Origin: Candidatus Zixiibacteriota bacterium
Lineage (GTDB): Bacteria; Zixibacteria; MSB-5A5; DSPP01
DNA: 64,000 nucleotides
Direction of reading: 5' to 3'
Assembly (NCBI GenBank): GCA_022614805.1
Contig: JAKEHY010000021.1
Location: forward strand, 1-64,000
Under the pieces are notes generated by a model. It was given only the letters and a program-made list of their open reading frames with translations. It was not told the origin of the DNA and made no database searches. Within the stretch, counting starts at the first letter, position 1, and the number at the start of each line of letters is the position of its first letter. A program made the translations under genes and the position numbers. Positions 1 to 8,851 of this stretch are shown one piece after another.

Positions 1-216
1 AAGGGACTCCGGGAAACCGAAGAAGCACTCGTTCAAATCGGGCAGGCCGTAGTCGGGCGCGGCCGGCGTGAAGCCGTGCCGGCAGTTCATCATCCGGCGC
101 AGATGCAGGATGACGGAGTCGTACAGCCTTTGCAAATCGACGCCGGAGCGGCGAAAAGCAGCGGCCGGCGGAGAAACCAGCCGCTCCAAAAGGGTGCGCT
201 CGTTGCCGACTTTCAT
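1..216 (-). CDS. tssE: TssE, T6SS baseplate gp25-like protein (partial, 3' end outside window)
   Basis: The first 72 codons of a gene that runs off the left edge. The visible protein opens MKVGNERTLLERL and contains the gp25/TssE pattern: a helical 'SVILHLRRMMNCRHG' stretch followed by 'PDYGLPDLNECF', the conserved Pro-Asp-Tyr-Gly-Leu-Pro-Asp signature of phage gp25 and TssE. TssE is a small cytoplasmic wedge protein of the T6SS baseplate that nucleates sheath polymerisation. The start used is the ATG whose complement is at 214-216, 32 nt downstream of the hcp stop, so it is the last visible gene of the T6SS operon. TssF and TssG often follow TssE, but that part is not in the window. The family call is strong despite truncation. 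Confidence 0.85.
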   Translation of the reverse strand, partial: MKVGNERTLLERLVSPPAAAFRRSGVDLQRLYDSVILHLRRMMNCRHGFTPAAPDYGLPDLNECFFGFPESL

Positions 217-248
217 CCGCAACCGCCTTCAGCCGCCGGGCCAAAACC

Positions 249-740
249 TTACGCGATCGGCGTCTCCCAGTCATCCTCCGCCGTGACGCCGCCGTCCACG
301 TAGGTCCAGATGATTTTTTGGTAGGTGAATTGAATTTCCTCCATATCCGGGAAACGGGTCAGGGTAGGGTCCTTGACGTTCAGAACGAACGGCTTGATTC
401 CCGCGATGTTGGCGTTCATCAGCTCGACTTTGTAGTAGAGCTCCTCTTTACCGGCCTTCGAGGGTCTCCAGAAACAAAACTCCACCCCTTTCAGGTTCTC
501 GTTGTTGACCAGGGCGTTGAAGAGCAGGGGGCTGGCTTTGTCCAGGCTTTTGACGATGGTAATCGGCTTGTGCTGCCGTTTTCCGGTCGGAAGGCCGGAG
601 GCGGCGTCCCGGGGGGAGATGACCTCGTGGTTGTAGGCGTGGATTTCAATCCAGCCGGCGCGGCCAGCCTGCGTGACCCCCCCTTTGATGGCTCCCTGTT
701 TTTCCCCTTCTATTTTTGATATGTAAAGCGGCAGCGACAT
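249..740 (-). CDS. hcp: Hcp (TssD), T6SS inner tube protein
   Basis: A 163-residue protein of the usual Hcp length. It begins MSLPLYISKIEGEKQGAIKGG and has the family's 'I.IHAYNHEVISPRD..SGLPTGKRQHKPITIVKSLDKASPLLFNAL' region and the C-terminal 'EIQFTYQKIIWTY' strand. Hcp forms hexameric rings stacked into the tube that is propelled through the contracting sheath; rings can also carry effectors. A strong ribosome site (AAGGAGGAG) lies a few bases before the ATG. It is 22 nt after tssC and 32 nt before tssE, so it is co-transcribed with the sheath and baseplate genes. No effector fusion or C-terminal extension is seen. Confidence 0.95.
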   Translation of the reverse strand: MSLPLYISKIEGEKQGAIKGGVTQAGRAGWIEIHAYNHEVISPRDAASGLPTGKRQHKPITIVKSLDKASPLLFNALVNNENLKGVEFCFWRPSKAGKEELYYKVELMNANIAGIKPFVLNVKDPTLTRFPDMEEIQFTYQKIIWTYVDGGVTAEDDWETPIA

Positions 741-762
741 CGCTCCTCCTTATTTTTTTAGG

Positions 763-2211
763 TTATTTTTTGTCCAGTTTTCCCACCAATGAAAGCGTGA
801 AACTGGCCCCCATATACTTGAAGTGGGGACGCATCTTCAAATCAACTTTATACCAGCCCGGTTCCCCTTCCACGTTCTCCACCGTTATCTGCGCCTGGCG
901 CAGGGGGCGGCGGGAGCGGACGGCGGGGGAGGGGCTTTCCATATCCGCGACGTACTGACCGATCCAGAGGTTCAATTCCTTTTCCAAATCGGCCCGCTCC
1001 TTCCAGCTGCCGATGTTTTCCCGCTGGAGGGTCTTGATGTAGTGCGCCAGGCGGGAGACGATGAAAATGTAAGGAAGCTGGGTGCCCAGCCGATAATTGG
1101 TCTCGGCCTCCTTCCCTTCCTTGGACTGGCCGAAGGTCTTCGGCTTCTGGCAGGAATTGGCGGAAAAGAAACAGGCGTTGTCGGAGTCCTTGCGCATCGT
1201 CAGGGCGATGAACCCCTCTTCCGCCAGCTCGAACTCCCGCCTTTCCGTAATCAGAACTTCGGTCGGGATTTTGGTCTGGATTTCACCGGCCGCCTCGAAG
1301 TTGTAGATAGGGAGGTTGTCCACCGTCCCCCCTCCCATCGGGCCGATGATGTTGGGGCACCAGCGCCACTTGGCGAAGGAATCGGTTATCCGGCCGCCGA
1401 AGGTGAAGGCGGTGTTCCCCCACAAAAAGTCCTCGTGGCTGTCGGCAACGGTTTCCTCGTAGTGGAAGGCCTTGACCGGATTGTCCTTCTGGCTGTAGGG
1501 GAGACGCAAAAGGAAACGGGGGGCGGTCAGCCCGACGTAGCGGGCGTCTTCCGATTCGCGGAAGCCGCGCCACTTGGTGTGGGCGGGGCCTTCCATAATC
1601 GCTTTAATGTCCTTCAAATTGGGCAAAGTCGTGTAGGACCTTTCTCCGAAAAACTGCGGACTGGCGGCGGCCACAAAGGGGGCGTGGGCCATCGCCGCCA
1701 CGGAGGCGCAATACTGCAAAAGGGCGATGTCCTGCGAGCCGGGGCCGAAGTCGTAGTTGGCGACCATCGTCCCGACCGGGCTGCCGCCGAACTGCCCGTA
1801 CTCGCGGCTGTACACCTGCTTGTAGAGCCCCGATTTCGGAATTTCCGGAGAGTCCTGGAAATCGGCCAGGAGGTTCTCCTTGGAAACGCTCAAAATTTCG
1901 AGCTTGATGTTTTCGCGGAAGTCGGTGCGGTCCACTAAAAATTTGGCCCCCCGCCAGGCCGATTCCAAGGTTTGAAAGGCGGTATTGTGCAGAATCTTGT
2001 CCAGCTGCCGGGAGAGCTTTTTGTCCAGCTCGACGATCATATCGTCCACCAGCCGCATCTGGATTTTTTCCCCTTTTTTCTCCGGCTTGACCAGCTCGGC
2101 AATCAGGGCTTCCAGTCCCCGGCGGGCGTTGGCGTACCCCTCTTCGGGAAGCTTGGTCTCGAAAAGGATTTCTTCGACCAGCGATTTCGATTCTTTGTTT
2201 TCGTCAGCCAT
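763..2211 (-). CDS. tssC: TssC (VipB/EvpB), large T6SS sheath subunit
   Basis: 482 residues, typical for TssC. The middle holds the family signature 'LESAWRGAKFLVDRTDFRENIKLEIL' and, after it, 'YGQFGGSPVGTMVANYDFG' and 'APFVAAASPQFFG'. With TssB it builds the contractile sheath around the Hcp tube; the N-terminal acidic region is where ClpV-type unfoldases act on the TssB partner in known systems. It starts at an ATG preceded by GGAGAACG, 17 nt after tssB, the usual pairing. The C-terminal part ('VENVEGEPGWYKVDLKMRPHFKYMGASFTLSLVG') is intact, so the sheath subunit appears functional. Confidence 0.95.
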   Translation of the reverse strand: MADENKESKSLVEEILFETKLPEEGYANARRGLEALIAELVKPEKKGEKIQMRLVDDMIVELDKKLSRQLDKILHNTAFQTLESAWRGAKFLVDRTDFRENIKLEILSVSKENLLADFQDSPEIPKSGLYKQVYSREYGQFGGSPVGTMVANYDFGPGSQDIALLQYCASVAAMAHAPFVAAASPQFFGERSYTTLPNLKDIKAIMEGPAHTKWRGFRESEDARYVGLTAPRFLLRLPYSQKDNPVKAFHYEETVADSHEDFLWGNTAFTFGGRITDSFAKWRWCPNIIGPMGGGTVDNLPIYNFEAAGEIQTKIPTEVLITERREFELAEEGFIALTMRKDSDNACFFSANSCQKPKTFGQSKEGKEAETNYRLGTQLPYIFIVSRLAHYIKTLQRENIGSWKERADLEKELNLWIGQYVADMESPSPAVRSRRPLRQAQITVENVEGEPGWYKVDLKMRPHFKYMGASFTLSLVGKLDKK

Positions 2212-2228
2212 ATCGTTCTCCTACCCTT

Positions 2229-2708
2229 CTACAACAGGCCGAGCTCTTTTAAGAGCTTGTCCCGGTCGCCGTCGTTTTCCATTACCTGCGCCAGCCGTTT
2301 GCGGAAATTGGGAATGTTCCCCAAGGGCCCGCGCAGAGCGGTCAGCGCGGTGCGCAATTCCAACAATTTCTTCAAATCCGGAACCTGGTTCACGACCTGC
2401 TCCGGCTCGAAATCCTTGATGCTTTCAAACTTCAAATCCACCCCGAGCTGGTCCTCCTTGTTGCCGGTGAGCGTATTTTCCACGTTCATCTTGGTGGAGA
2501 GCTTCATTTCCCGCATCACGCTGTTGAAGTTGTCCTTGTCGATGTTGACGGGTTTGCGCTCTTCCAGCGGGGTGTCGTCCGGGCGCTGGGTGAAATCCCC
2601 CAGAATCATCATCTTCAGCGGGAGTTCCTTTTCCTCTCCCATGCCGGTGGCCGGCTTGTAGGTGATGTTGACGCGCTCTTTGGGGGCTACGGAGCCTTCT
2701 TGAGCCAT
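2229..2708 (-). CDS. tssB: TssB (VipA), small T6SS sheath subunit
   Basis: 159 residues from the ATG at 2708, which is preceded by AGGAAGG; an upstream in-frame start 20 codons earlier has no ribosome site and would run into the non-coding repeat region. The protein begins MAQEGSVAPKERVNITYKP and carries the conserved 'LPLKMMILGDFTQR', 'LEERKPVNIDKDNFNSVM' and 'LKFESIKDFEPEQVVNQVPDL..LLELR.AL..LRGPLGN' blocks of TssB. It pairs with TssC in the contractile sheath. A 206-nt gap upstream separates it from tssA, the largest gap inside the structural operon, and holds a dispersed repeat. Confidence 0.95.
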   Translation of the reverse strand: MAQEGSVAPKERVNITYKPATGMGEEKELPLKMMILGDFTQRPDDTPLEERKPVNIDKDNFNSVMREMKLSTKMNVENTLTGNKEDQLGVDLKFESIKDFEPEQVVNQVPDLKKLLELRTALTALRGPLGNIPNFRKRLAQVMENDGDRDKLLKELGLL

Positions 2709-2805
2709 AAATAACCTTCCTTTCGCAACCTTAAATTGTTGTGGTCTAAATATACTACGGTTTTCCAAGTAATCAAGTTACTTTTTTTTCCAAAAGCCGG
2801 CGGGG

Positions 2806-2878
2806 CATTGACCCCACCCCTCGGCCTCCCGTACGGGAGGCCTCGCTCCCTCCCCTCAATAAGGGAGGGAAAAGTCAG
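2806..2878. repeat. Dispersed TTGACCCCACCC intergenic repeat, copy 1 (inside T6SS operon)
   Basis: This stretch in the tssA-tssB gap begins TTGACCCCACCCC, holds a short perfect palindrome (CCTCCCGTACGGGAGG) and ends with a CCCTCCCCT...AAGGGAGGG hairpin followed by AAAAGTCAG. Closely related copies lie at 11482-11553, 20295-20391 and 52062-52132. The variable centre and constant ends suggest a mobile or REP-like palindromic element. It may act as a weak terminator or an RNA-stabilising hairpin between tssA and tssB. Confidence 0.7.
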
Positions 2879-2914
2879 CAACAGGGTATAATATGATTCT
2901 TGATATAACTCCGG

Positions 2915-4492
2915 TCATTTTTTACCCAAGTTCAAAGCCATCATCGGGTCTAACTGGCACAATCGGGCGAAGAGTTTTTGGGCCTTTTCCTCGGTGTCGG
3001 GGAAGGCCTTACCCTCGTCTGTCGCCTTTCCGTAGGCGCGGTAGAGAAGCATCAACCCTTCCAAAGCAAGGCGGGGCTCCCATTCCTCCAGCGAGAAACG
3101 GCCGACTTCCCGCTCCAACTGTTCCAAGTGGGGAACGGCGACCTGTGAGAGTTTGGCGTTCAGGCAAAAGCGGGCCAGGGCCAGCCGCCACATAAACTGC
3201 TCCCGCTTTTCGGTAGTGGCCTTGATTCCCTCCTGAAAGAGATTGACCGCCTCGGTTGTTTTCTTCTTCTTGAAAAGCTCCCCGGCTTTTTTCACCGTTT
3301 CCGCCAGTTTCTCGGAAGTGGCCGCCGCCGAGGGGCCGGCCGGTTCCGGCACGGAGGCGCCTCCCCCGCCGGCCAACACTTCCTTCTGAATCCATTTTTT
3401 AGTTTCGTCAGAAGCGAAGGGGGATTCGTCCGAAAACTTCAATTCCAAAAGCCCCGGCAGTCGACCGAGCAGATTTTTTAATTCCCCGAGGGCGGCGGCG
3501 CGGGCCCGGCCGTATGCCTCCCCCAAACCGTCCATCGAAAGGACGGCGTAGCGGTGCAAATCGAGCCAGAAAAGGCTTTCACTGAAATAAGCTTCGGCCG
3601 CCTCCAAAAGCTCGGCGTGGCTTCCCTCTGAAAGAAGATTTTCCCAAGCCTCCTTCGTATGCTCCGGCGGGGGGGGAATTTGGGTCAGCCCGTCCTCCGC
3701 CGGGGGAAGGTCGGCCACCTGCGACCAGACCAAAGCGCGGGTCAATTGATAAGGACGGGGGTCGGTCGGGTCGGCGGTTCTCCAGGCGGCGGCAACTAAA
3801 AGCCCCGCTTCCTGCAGGGATGGAAAAATCTCATCCGCCTGTTTTGGAGAGGTAATCTCGGCGGGAAAGCCCGTGCCGGTTGCCGTCGGGGCTGTCGTCG
3901 TCGCAACCGAAGCCGTTGCTGCTGCGGCAGGGGCCGACTTTCTTTCCAACTCGGAGGCGCGGGCGGACAAAGCCCGGCTTAAATCGGCCAAGCCCGGATT
4001 GCTTCGGGCCAGCTTTTCCTGCAAGAGAGTGGAGAGTTCCTCGAGATTGGCCTGCGCTTTTTTCACCGGCTCCAAATCGGCGGGGTTTCCCTTCAGCCTT
4101 TCCACCGCCCTCCCCCCCCTTTCCGAAAGCCAGGCGAACGGCTCCGAGCGCCCCTTGATGCGGGCGGGAGGGGGAAAGCCGGTGTCCCAGAAGTTTTTCA
4201 GCAAATCCCGGCAAATCTCCAACCCGGCCGCCAGCCCGGCGTAACCCTGGGTTTCAAAAAGCCCCAAAGCAAGGTAAGGGCCGAGCGAAAAGGTCTTTGA
4301 TTTGGCCAACAACTCGGAGGAAAGCTCCACCACCGTCCCCCAGTTCACCGGGTTCTGGTTGACCGAATCCAGTTTCTTGATTTCGTTTTTCAAGCGGTCG
4401 AGCCGGTCGTCGAAATCGACCGCTTCCCCGCCGGGGGAGTGGGGCGAGGCCGGAAGGCTCCCCAATTTCAGATAATCTGCAAGTTCAGCCAC
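2915..4492 (-). CDS. tssA: TssA, T6SS cap/priming protein (ImpA N-terminal, VasJ-type C-terminal)
   Basis: 525 residues. The first 120 match the ImpA N-terminal domain ('NWGTVVELSSELLAKSKTF..GPYLALGLFETQGYAGLAAGLEICRDLLKNFWDTGFPP'). After a low-complexity Ala/Thr linker, a VasJ-type region follows ('YQLTRALVWSQVADLPPAEDGLTQIPPPP', later 'LFWLDLHRYAVLSMDGLG', 'LKFSDESPFA'). TssA coordinates tail tube and sheath assembly and, in many systems, the distal cap. I chose the GTG at 4492: it has GGAAGGG at good spacing and overlaps the TagF stop by 8 nt. A TTG further up at 4522 is also in frame but has no ribosome site. Confidence 0.88.
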   Translation of the reverse strand: MAELADYLKLGSLPASPHSPGGEAVDFDDRLDRLKNEIKKLDSVNQNPVNWGTVVELSSELLAKSKTFSLGPYLALGLFETQGYAGLAAGLEICRDLLKNFWDTGFPPPARIKGRSEPFAWLSERGGRAVERLKGNPADLEPVKKAQANLEELSTLLQEKLARSNPGLADLSRALSARASELERKSAPAAAATASVATTTAPTATGTGFPAEITSPKQADEIFPSLQEAGLLVAAAWRTADPTDPRPYQLTRALVWSQVADLPPAEDGLTQIPPPPEHTKEAWENLLSEGSHAELLEAAEAYFSESLFWLDLHRYAVLSMDGLGEAYGRARAAALGELKNLLGRLPGLLELKFSDESPFASDETKKWIQKEVLAGGGGASVPEPAGPSAAATSEKLAETVKKAGELFKKKKTTEAVNLFQEGIKATTEKREQFMWRLALARFCLNAKLSQVAVPHLEQLEREVGRFSLEEWEPRLALEGLMLLYRAYGKATDEGKAFPDTEEKAQKLFARLCQLDPMMALNLGKK

Positions 4493-5489
4493 CGTAGTGC
4501 CCTTCCCATTCCTTGACGCCAAGCAGGCTTTTCAAGTTCTCATCCGGGTCGTCCAAAATTTTTACCAAAGCCGCGGGGAGTTTTTCTTTTCGCAGTTTTT
4601 CTTTTCCGAGAACGGCCAGATTCCAGATGAAATCGTTGCCCAGACCGGGCCGCAAAAGATGGGGAAAGAAACGCCCTTCCGGCGCGCGGAAAAACAAAAA
4701 ACAGGCGGCGCCGGCCTCCGGCGAAAAATTCCAGAAGGCCTGCAGGGGGAGCCGAGGACGGGCCAAAATCATCCGGCAGAGAAAAATCCAGAAGGCCGCC
4801 TGCCGGCCGGATTCCTGGGTTGAGCCGGACCGGACCGGAAATTGCAGGATGAAATTAAAGCGGCCGAACTCCTGCCGGCGGAGGGGAATCAAGGATTTGA
4901 ACAGATTGTCCAAGAGCAGATATTTTTCCGGCGCTTCAAAGGAGCCGAAAAGTTTTTGCCAAAAATCCCCGAGCGCCTGGCTTTCGAGATAGCCGTCGAA
5001 AATCTTTTGTCCCTCTTTCAGGTAACGCGGGAGACGGGAGGCCAGGGGGCTGATTTTGTCCCCGTAAATGGCGTCGACGGAAGGGGGCCAGGCCTCCCTT
5101 ACGGCTTCGCATCCCTTTTCCAGAAAAGGCCCGAAGGCCACCGGCAACAGGTGGAAAAATTCCCCTTCCGACCCGGCCTGCGCCGTCGCGAACAGAGAAA
5201 AGGGAAAGCGCCGGCCGCCCCGGTCACGCGAAGGGGTGGAAAGTCCCACCAAAACCCCATTGGACGGCCCGGCATTCAGAACAAAACCGAAACTCCGCCC
5301 GGAGTCAAACGAGGCTTCCCAGCCGTTTCCCACCAGGACCGGGAACTGCGCCAAGCCGTCGGAGAGCCACTTTTCCAGAACCCGGGCGGCCGGAGAGGAG
5401 ACGTTGGCCCGGACGAAATCGCCGAAGGCCGGCAGTTTGCCGGTGTACCCGATGAGGGAAGTTTCCTCGTTTTTCGAAATCCAGTTCAC
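4485..5489 (-). CDS. tagF: TagF, T6SS-associated post-translational repressor family
   Basis: 334 residues beginning at a GTG. The N-terminus 'GYTGKLPAFGDFVRANVSSPAARVLEKWLSDGLAQ' is the hallmark of the TagF N-terminal domain (BMA_A0400 family). In Pseudomonas, TagF represses T6SS assembly, working with the FHA protein Fha1 of the threonine phosphorylation pathway. TagF is sometimes fused to a PppA-type phosphatase; no phosphatase domain is visible here. It overlaps the tssM stop by 4 nt (GTGA) and the tssA start by 8 nt, so it is translationally coupled on both sides. Residues beyond 200 are less conserved. No PpkA kinase or PppA is seen in the window, which leaves its control partner unknown. 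Confidence 0.85.
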   Translation of the reverse strand: MNWISKNEETSLIGYTGKLPAFGDFVRANVSSPAARVLEKWLSDGLAQFPVLVGNGWEASFDSGRSFGFVLNAGPSNGVLVGLSTPSRDRGGRRFPFSLFATAQAGSEGEFFHLLPVAFGPFLEKGCEAVREAWPPSVDAIYGDKISPLASRLPRYLKEGQKIFDGYLESQALGDFWQKLFGSFEAPEKYLLLDNLFKSLIPLRRQEFGRFNFILQFPVRSGSTQESGRQAAFWIFLCRMILARPRLPLQAFWNFSPEAGAACFLFFRAPEGRFFPHLLRPGLGNDFIWNLAVLGKEKLRKEKLPAALVKILDDPDENLKSLLGVKEWEGHYGG

Positions 5490-8400
5490 GGGCAGATTTT
5501 TTCAGGCAATTTCAGGGCTTTGAAGTGCCCCCGTTCCAAAAAATCCCCCTTCAAGCCGTATTCGGCCCGGCAGGTGAAGCCGCCGCAGTCGAAATCCCAA
5601 GCCGCCCGGCCGGCTTCGAGCGTGGCTTCGTCAAACAGGCGGAAAAGGGCCCAAGGGCCGGAGAAGGTTTTCGGCTCGCAGCGAAACCCCTGCACCTTCA
5701 GCGCCAGCTCACAGCCCGGTTCCCCCGGTTTCCAGACAAACTCCCAGGGGATTCTCATCCCCATCCGGTAGGCGAAAGGAGGCTGGCTGCCAAGGGTGAA
5801 GAGAGCTTCCTGCACCACCCCGCGGCCGGAGACCGCCCTGAAATTTTTGGCATCCCCTTCGAGCGTGAAGAGCAGCCCCATCGCATCGCCGGAAAAAAGA
5901 TTTTTGACCCGGGCGGCAAGGGAATCATATTCCGGGGAAAAAAGCATCCCCTCCTCGCGGGCGGGGCGGATTTCCTTTTCTTCAAACCACAAAATCCCCC
6001 CCTCCGTCCGGCCGAGGAAGCTCTCCACCCGCGCGACCGGTGCATCCTCCCCCAAACTGAAAGGATAGCGGGCCGCCAGGTCGCTCGTAAACGGAGTGCG
6101 GATTTTCTCCTCCCAGACTTCATTCAGGCAGCGGCAGGCGTCCGCAAAGGCCGCCTCTTTGGAGGCCTCGAACGGCTTTTGCAAAAACTCCTTGGTCCCC
6201 AAAGCATCCCAGACCAATCCGCGGGTGGCGTAGTCCCGCAGGCTGGCAACCTTGTTGACCAGGCTCTGCAGGCCGCCGCCGCAACTGGTTTTCCCTTTGA
6301 GGCTTTCGGCTCCCTCCTGCATTCTTTTGGACAGCTCCGCCAGGTCCCCTTCGAGATAGTTGTCCCGAATCGGCTTATCCTCTCTTCCTTTCAACTCTCC
6401 TTTCAAAAGGTCAGAGAGGATGGCGAAATCGGAGGCGACCTGCTTTTCGAAATCGTCCCCCTTCAACTCCCCCCGCTCGAGGGAGTTTTGTAAAAATTCA
6501 AAGAGTTCCGAATTGCCGCTGGCAAGTTTGCCGATTTTGCCGATGGCATCCTCCAAATCGACGAAGGGGCCGACCTTCACCCCCGCAAAAAATGTTTTCC
6601 ATTGGTTTCTGTAATCCTCCCGGTAGAGGCGCTTCAACTCCTGCCGGATGTCCACTCCCGAGCGCTCTACGTTAGCCTTCAAAATCGGGTCTTTCTCCAT
6701 CTCCTCCGGGCTTTTTTCAAACAGAGCCGAAACCACCTCCTCCCACCCCTTGCGGGTGAAGGCTCCGGGGAGGGAATTCCCCTGCAAAAGCTGGCCGCTT
6801 GGAACGAGGTCTTCCACGCGCAGAGCTGGCAACCGGGCGCCGGCCTGGGCCAGAAGCCGGTGGTAAAACTGCTTCGGGCCGAAGCGGGGTTTCAAAACCT
6901 CCTCCGCCAAGCGCATTATGGTTCGGTTGGGGGAGATGATTTTCTCCTCGAGCTCCTCATCGGCGCGGTGCTTCCAGTAGTAGGCGACCTGGTCGTAGAG
7001 CATCCTCTGCCACTCTTCCTGCCTTTCGGGCGGAATGGCATGGCTCGCCTTCCAGTATTCCCAAATCTCTGCCGCCAGAATGCCGGACTGATTGGCGGGG
7101 TCGTATTTTTCGGAAAGCATCCGGTAGGCGGTGAAGATGTTGCTGTAGCGGTCCAAATCGGTCAAAGCCCTCATCGTATCGGAAAGATAGTCTTGGAAAT
7201 GATTATGGCTCGGAACCAGAAGGGCGTAGCGCAGTTTCTCCAAAAACTGCATCCGGGCTTCCCGGTTGGCCTTTTTGCCGCTGTAAAGCCCCCAGTGGAG
7301 CGAAAGGGGGCTCCAGCCCTCCTCCCAGCGGTCCAGCTTTTCCAGCCGCCGGAAAAGGGGGGCAAGATTTTCGAGCGCCGTCATCGGGTTTGCGCCGATG
7401 GCGCGAACCCTCCTCGCTTCCTGGTAGGTCGTTTTCAATTCCCCCTGGTTTTTGAAAAAAGAAACGAGCACCGCCGACAAAATTCCCAGCCCCAAAAGCA
7501 GCTGCCCCCAGACGGCCGCCAGCCGGAAATATTTGGTTTTTTTGCCGGCCTTGACGCTCGGGGCCGCGAAGTGGCGGTCGAACAAAACGACGCGCTGGAA
7601 AAGCTCTTTTATAAAGTAGGCCTTCGGCTGGGTGGCGGGCTGCAAGAGTTCCCGCAGCTTTCCCGAAACCCCCATCTCCTCGCTCATTTTGCCGATGACG
7701 GCGTCGATGACCGTCCCCTCTCCCTGCGTGCCGGAGGTGAAGTAAATTCCGCGCACGGCCGGGTCCTGGCGGAAGCGGGAGGACTCGAAGAGAATGTCGA
7801 CGAAGCGGACCAGCTTCGATTTTATCTCCTGAAATTCGAGCGGAAAAAGATAGGCCCCCTGTTTTTCCTGGCTGTTTTTCTCCATTCCCAAAAGGGCGTT
7901 GCGGCGGGCCGCCAGCGAAGCATACAATTGGTCGAACTCCTCCTCGAACTCCTTATAGACCGGCAGCCGGCGCTCCTCGTACAGCTTGAAGGTCATCCCC
8001 CAGACCTCGTCCCGCTCCTTTTTCCCCAAATCGCCGAAGAAATCGACGAAGCCGTGCAAGAGGTCGCACTTGGTGAAGACCAGGTAAACGGGAAAGATGA
8101 ATCCCAGCTGGCCGATAAGCTCGTCGATTTTTCCCCGCAGCAGGCGGGCTTCCGCTTCCACGTCATCCCGGCTCAAAAGCTCGTCGAACCCGACTGCCAG
8201 AACCAGCCCGTTGATGGGGGCTTTTTTGCGGGCTTTTTTCAGCATTCCCAAAAAGGCGTTCCATTCCGCCTGGTCGGCGGCCCCCCCTTCGGCCGTGTAG
8301 CGTCCCGCGGTGTCCAAAAGAATTCCCTCGTTGGTGAACCACCAGTCGCAGTTGCGGGTGCCGCCGAAGCCCCGGACGGCCGAGCTCTCCGGGCCGGAGT

Positions 8401-8851
8401 CGAAGGCGGGGAAGGAAAGGCCGGAGTTTTTCACGAGCGTTGTTTTGCCGGCCGCGGGGCGGCCGATAATCATATACCAGGGCAAAACGTAAAGGGCGTC
8501 CCCCTTGCCCCAGCGCCCCCCGCCGGCGGAGCGCTGCAACACCCGGATGGCGGCCTCTAACTTCTCCCGCAGGGCCCGGACTTCATCCTTCAAATCCGGG
8601 CGGGCCATCACCTCCTCCTCCCGGGCCTGGGTCGTCAAATACCCTTCCAGCATCTTCGATTTGCGGCGGGCGGCCAGTTTTTTAACCAAAAGGTATATCA
8701 ATGCCCCTAGAACGAAGAGGATTACCGCGAGGTAGCACCAGAAGCGGGGAATCCCCAGCATCGGCCCGATGACCAAAATCAGAATGGCGACAAGAATTAC
8801 GGCCCCCAGGGCGCCGGCCTTGGAACGGAGAAAGTTCAGAAGAAAGACCAT
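5486..8851 (-). CDS. tssM: TssM (IcmF), T6SS inner-membrane complex ATPase-like protein
   Basis: 1121 residues, the usual TssM size. Two N-terminal membrane helices (about 14-33 and 38-56) are followed by a cytoplasmic NTPase-like domain with an intact Walker A motif (GRPAAGKTT, about 130-138) and 'LLDTAGRYTAEGG' as a Walker B-like segment. A third helix lies near 442-462, after which the long periplasmic region follows, with the C-terminal beta domain that contacts TssJ. TssM spans the envelope and anchors the baseplate with TssL and TssJ. The start codon shares a base with the TssL stop and the stop overlaps tagF by 4 nt. Many TssM proteins have lost the Walker lysine; here it is kept. Confidence 0.95.
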   Translation of the reverse strand: MVFLLNFLRSKAGALGAVILVAILILVIGPMLGIPRFWCYLAVILFVLGALIYLLVKKLAARRKSKMLEGYLTTQAREEEVMARPDLKDEVRALREKLEAAIRVLQRSAGGGRWGKGDALYVLPWYMIIGRPAAGKTTLVKNSGLSFPAFDSGPESSAVRGFGGTRNCDWWFTNEGILLDTAGRYTAEGGAADQAEWNAFLGMLKKARKKAPINGLVLAVGFDELLSRDDVEAEARLLRGKIDELIGQLGFIFPVYLVFTKCDLLHGFVDFFGDLGKKERDEVWGMTFKLYEERRLPVYKEFEEEFDQLYASLAARRNALLGMEKNSQEKQGAYLFPLEFQEIKSKLVRFVDILFESSRFRQDPAVRGIYFTSGTQGEGTVIDAVIGKMSEEMGVSGKLRELLQPATQPKAYFIKELFQRVVLFDRHFAAPSVKAGKKTKYFRLAAVWGQLLLGLGILSAVLVSFFKNQGELKTTYQEARRVRAIGANPMTALENLAPLFRRLEKLDRWEEGWSPLSLHWGLYSGKKANREARMQFLEKLRYALLVPSHNHFQDYLSDTMRALTDLDRYSNIFTAYRMLSEKYDPANQSGILAAEIWEYWKASHAIPPERQEEWQRMLYDQVAYYWKHRADEELEEKIISPNRTIMRLAEEVLKPRFGPKQFYHRLLAQAGARLPALRVEDLVPSGQLLQGNSLPGAFTRKGWEEVVSALFEKSPEEMEKDPILKANVERSGVDIRQELKRLYREDYRNQWKTFFAGVKVGPFVDLEDAIGKIGKLASGNSELFEFLQNSLERGELKGDDFEKQVASDFAILSDLLKGELKGREDKPIRDNYLEGDLAELSKRMQEGAESLKGKTSCGGGLQSLVNKVASLRDYATRGLVWDALGTKEFLQKPFEASKEAAFADACRCLNEVWEEKIRTPFTSDLAARYPFSLGEDAPVARVESFLGRTEGGILWFEEKEIRPAREEGMLFSPEYDSLAARVKNLFSGDAMGLLFTLEGDAKNFRAVSGRGVVQEALFTLGSQPPFAYRMGMRIPWEFVWKPGEPGCELALKVQGFRCEPKTFSGPWALFRLFDEATLEAGRAAWDFDCGGFTCRAEYGLKGDFLERGHFKALKLPEKICP

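Noticed and set aside
6602-8560. Long open frame (652 codons) on the plus strand opposite tssM
   Set aside because: It is antisense to the Walker A and other conserved parts of TssM, has no family pattern and no ribosome site; GC-rich DNA yields such shadows. The same applies to 823-1938, 8878-10311, 20643-21743 and 62519-63541.
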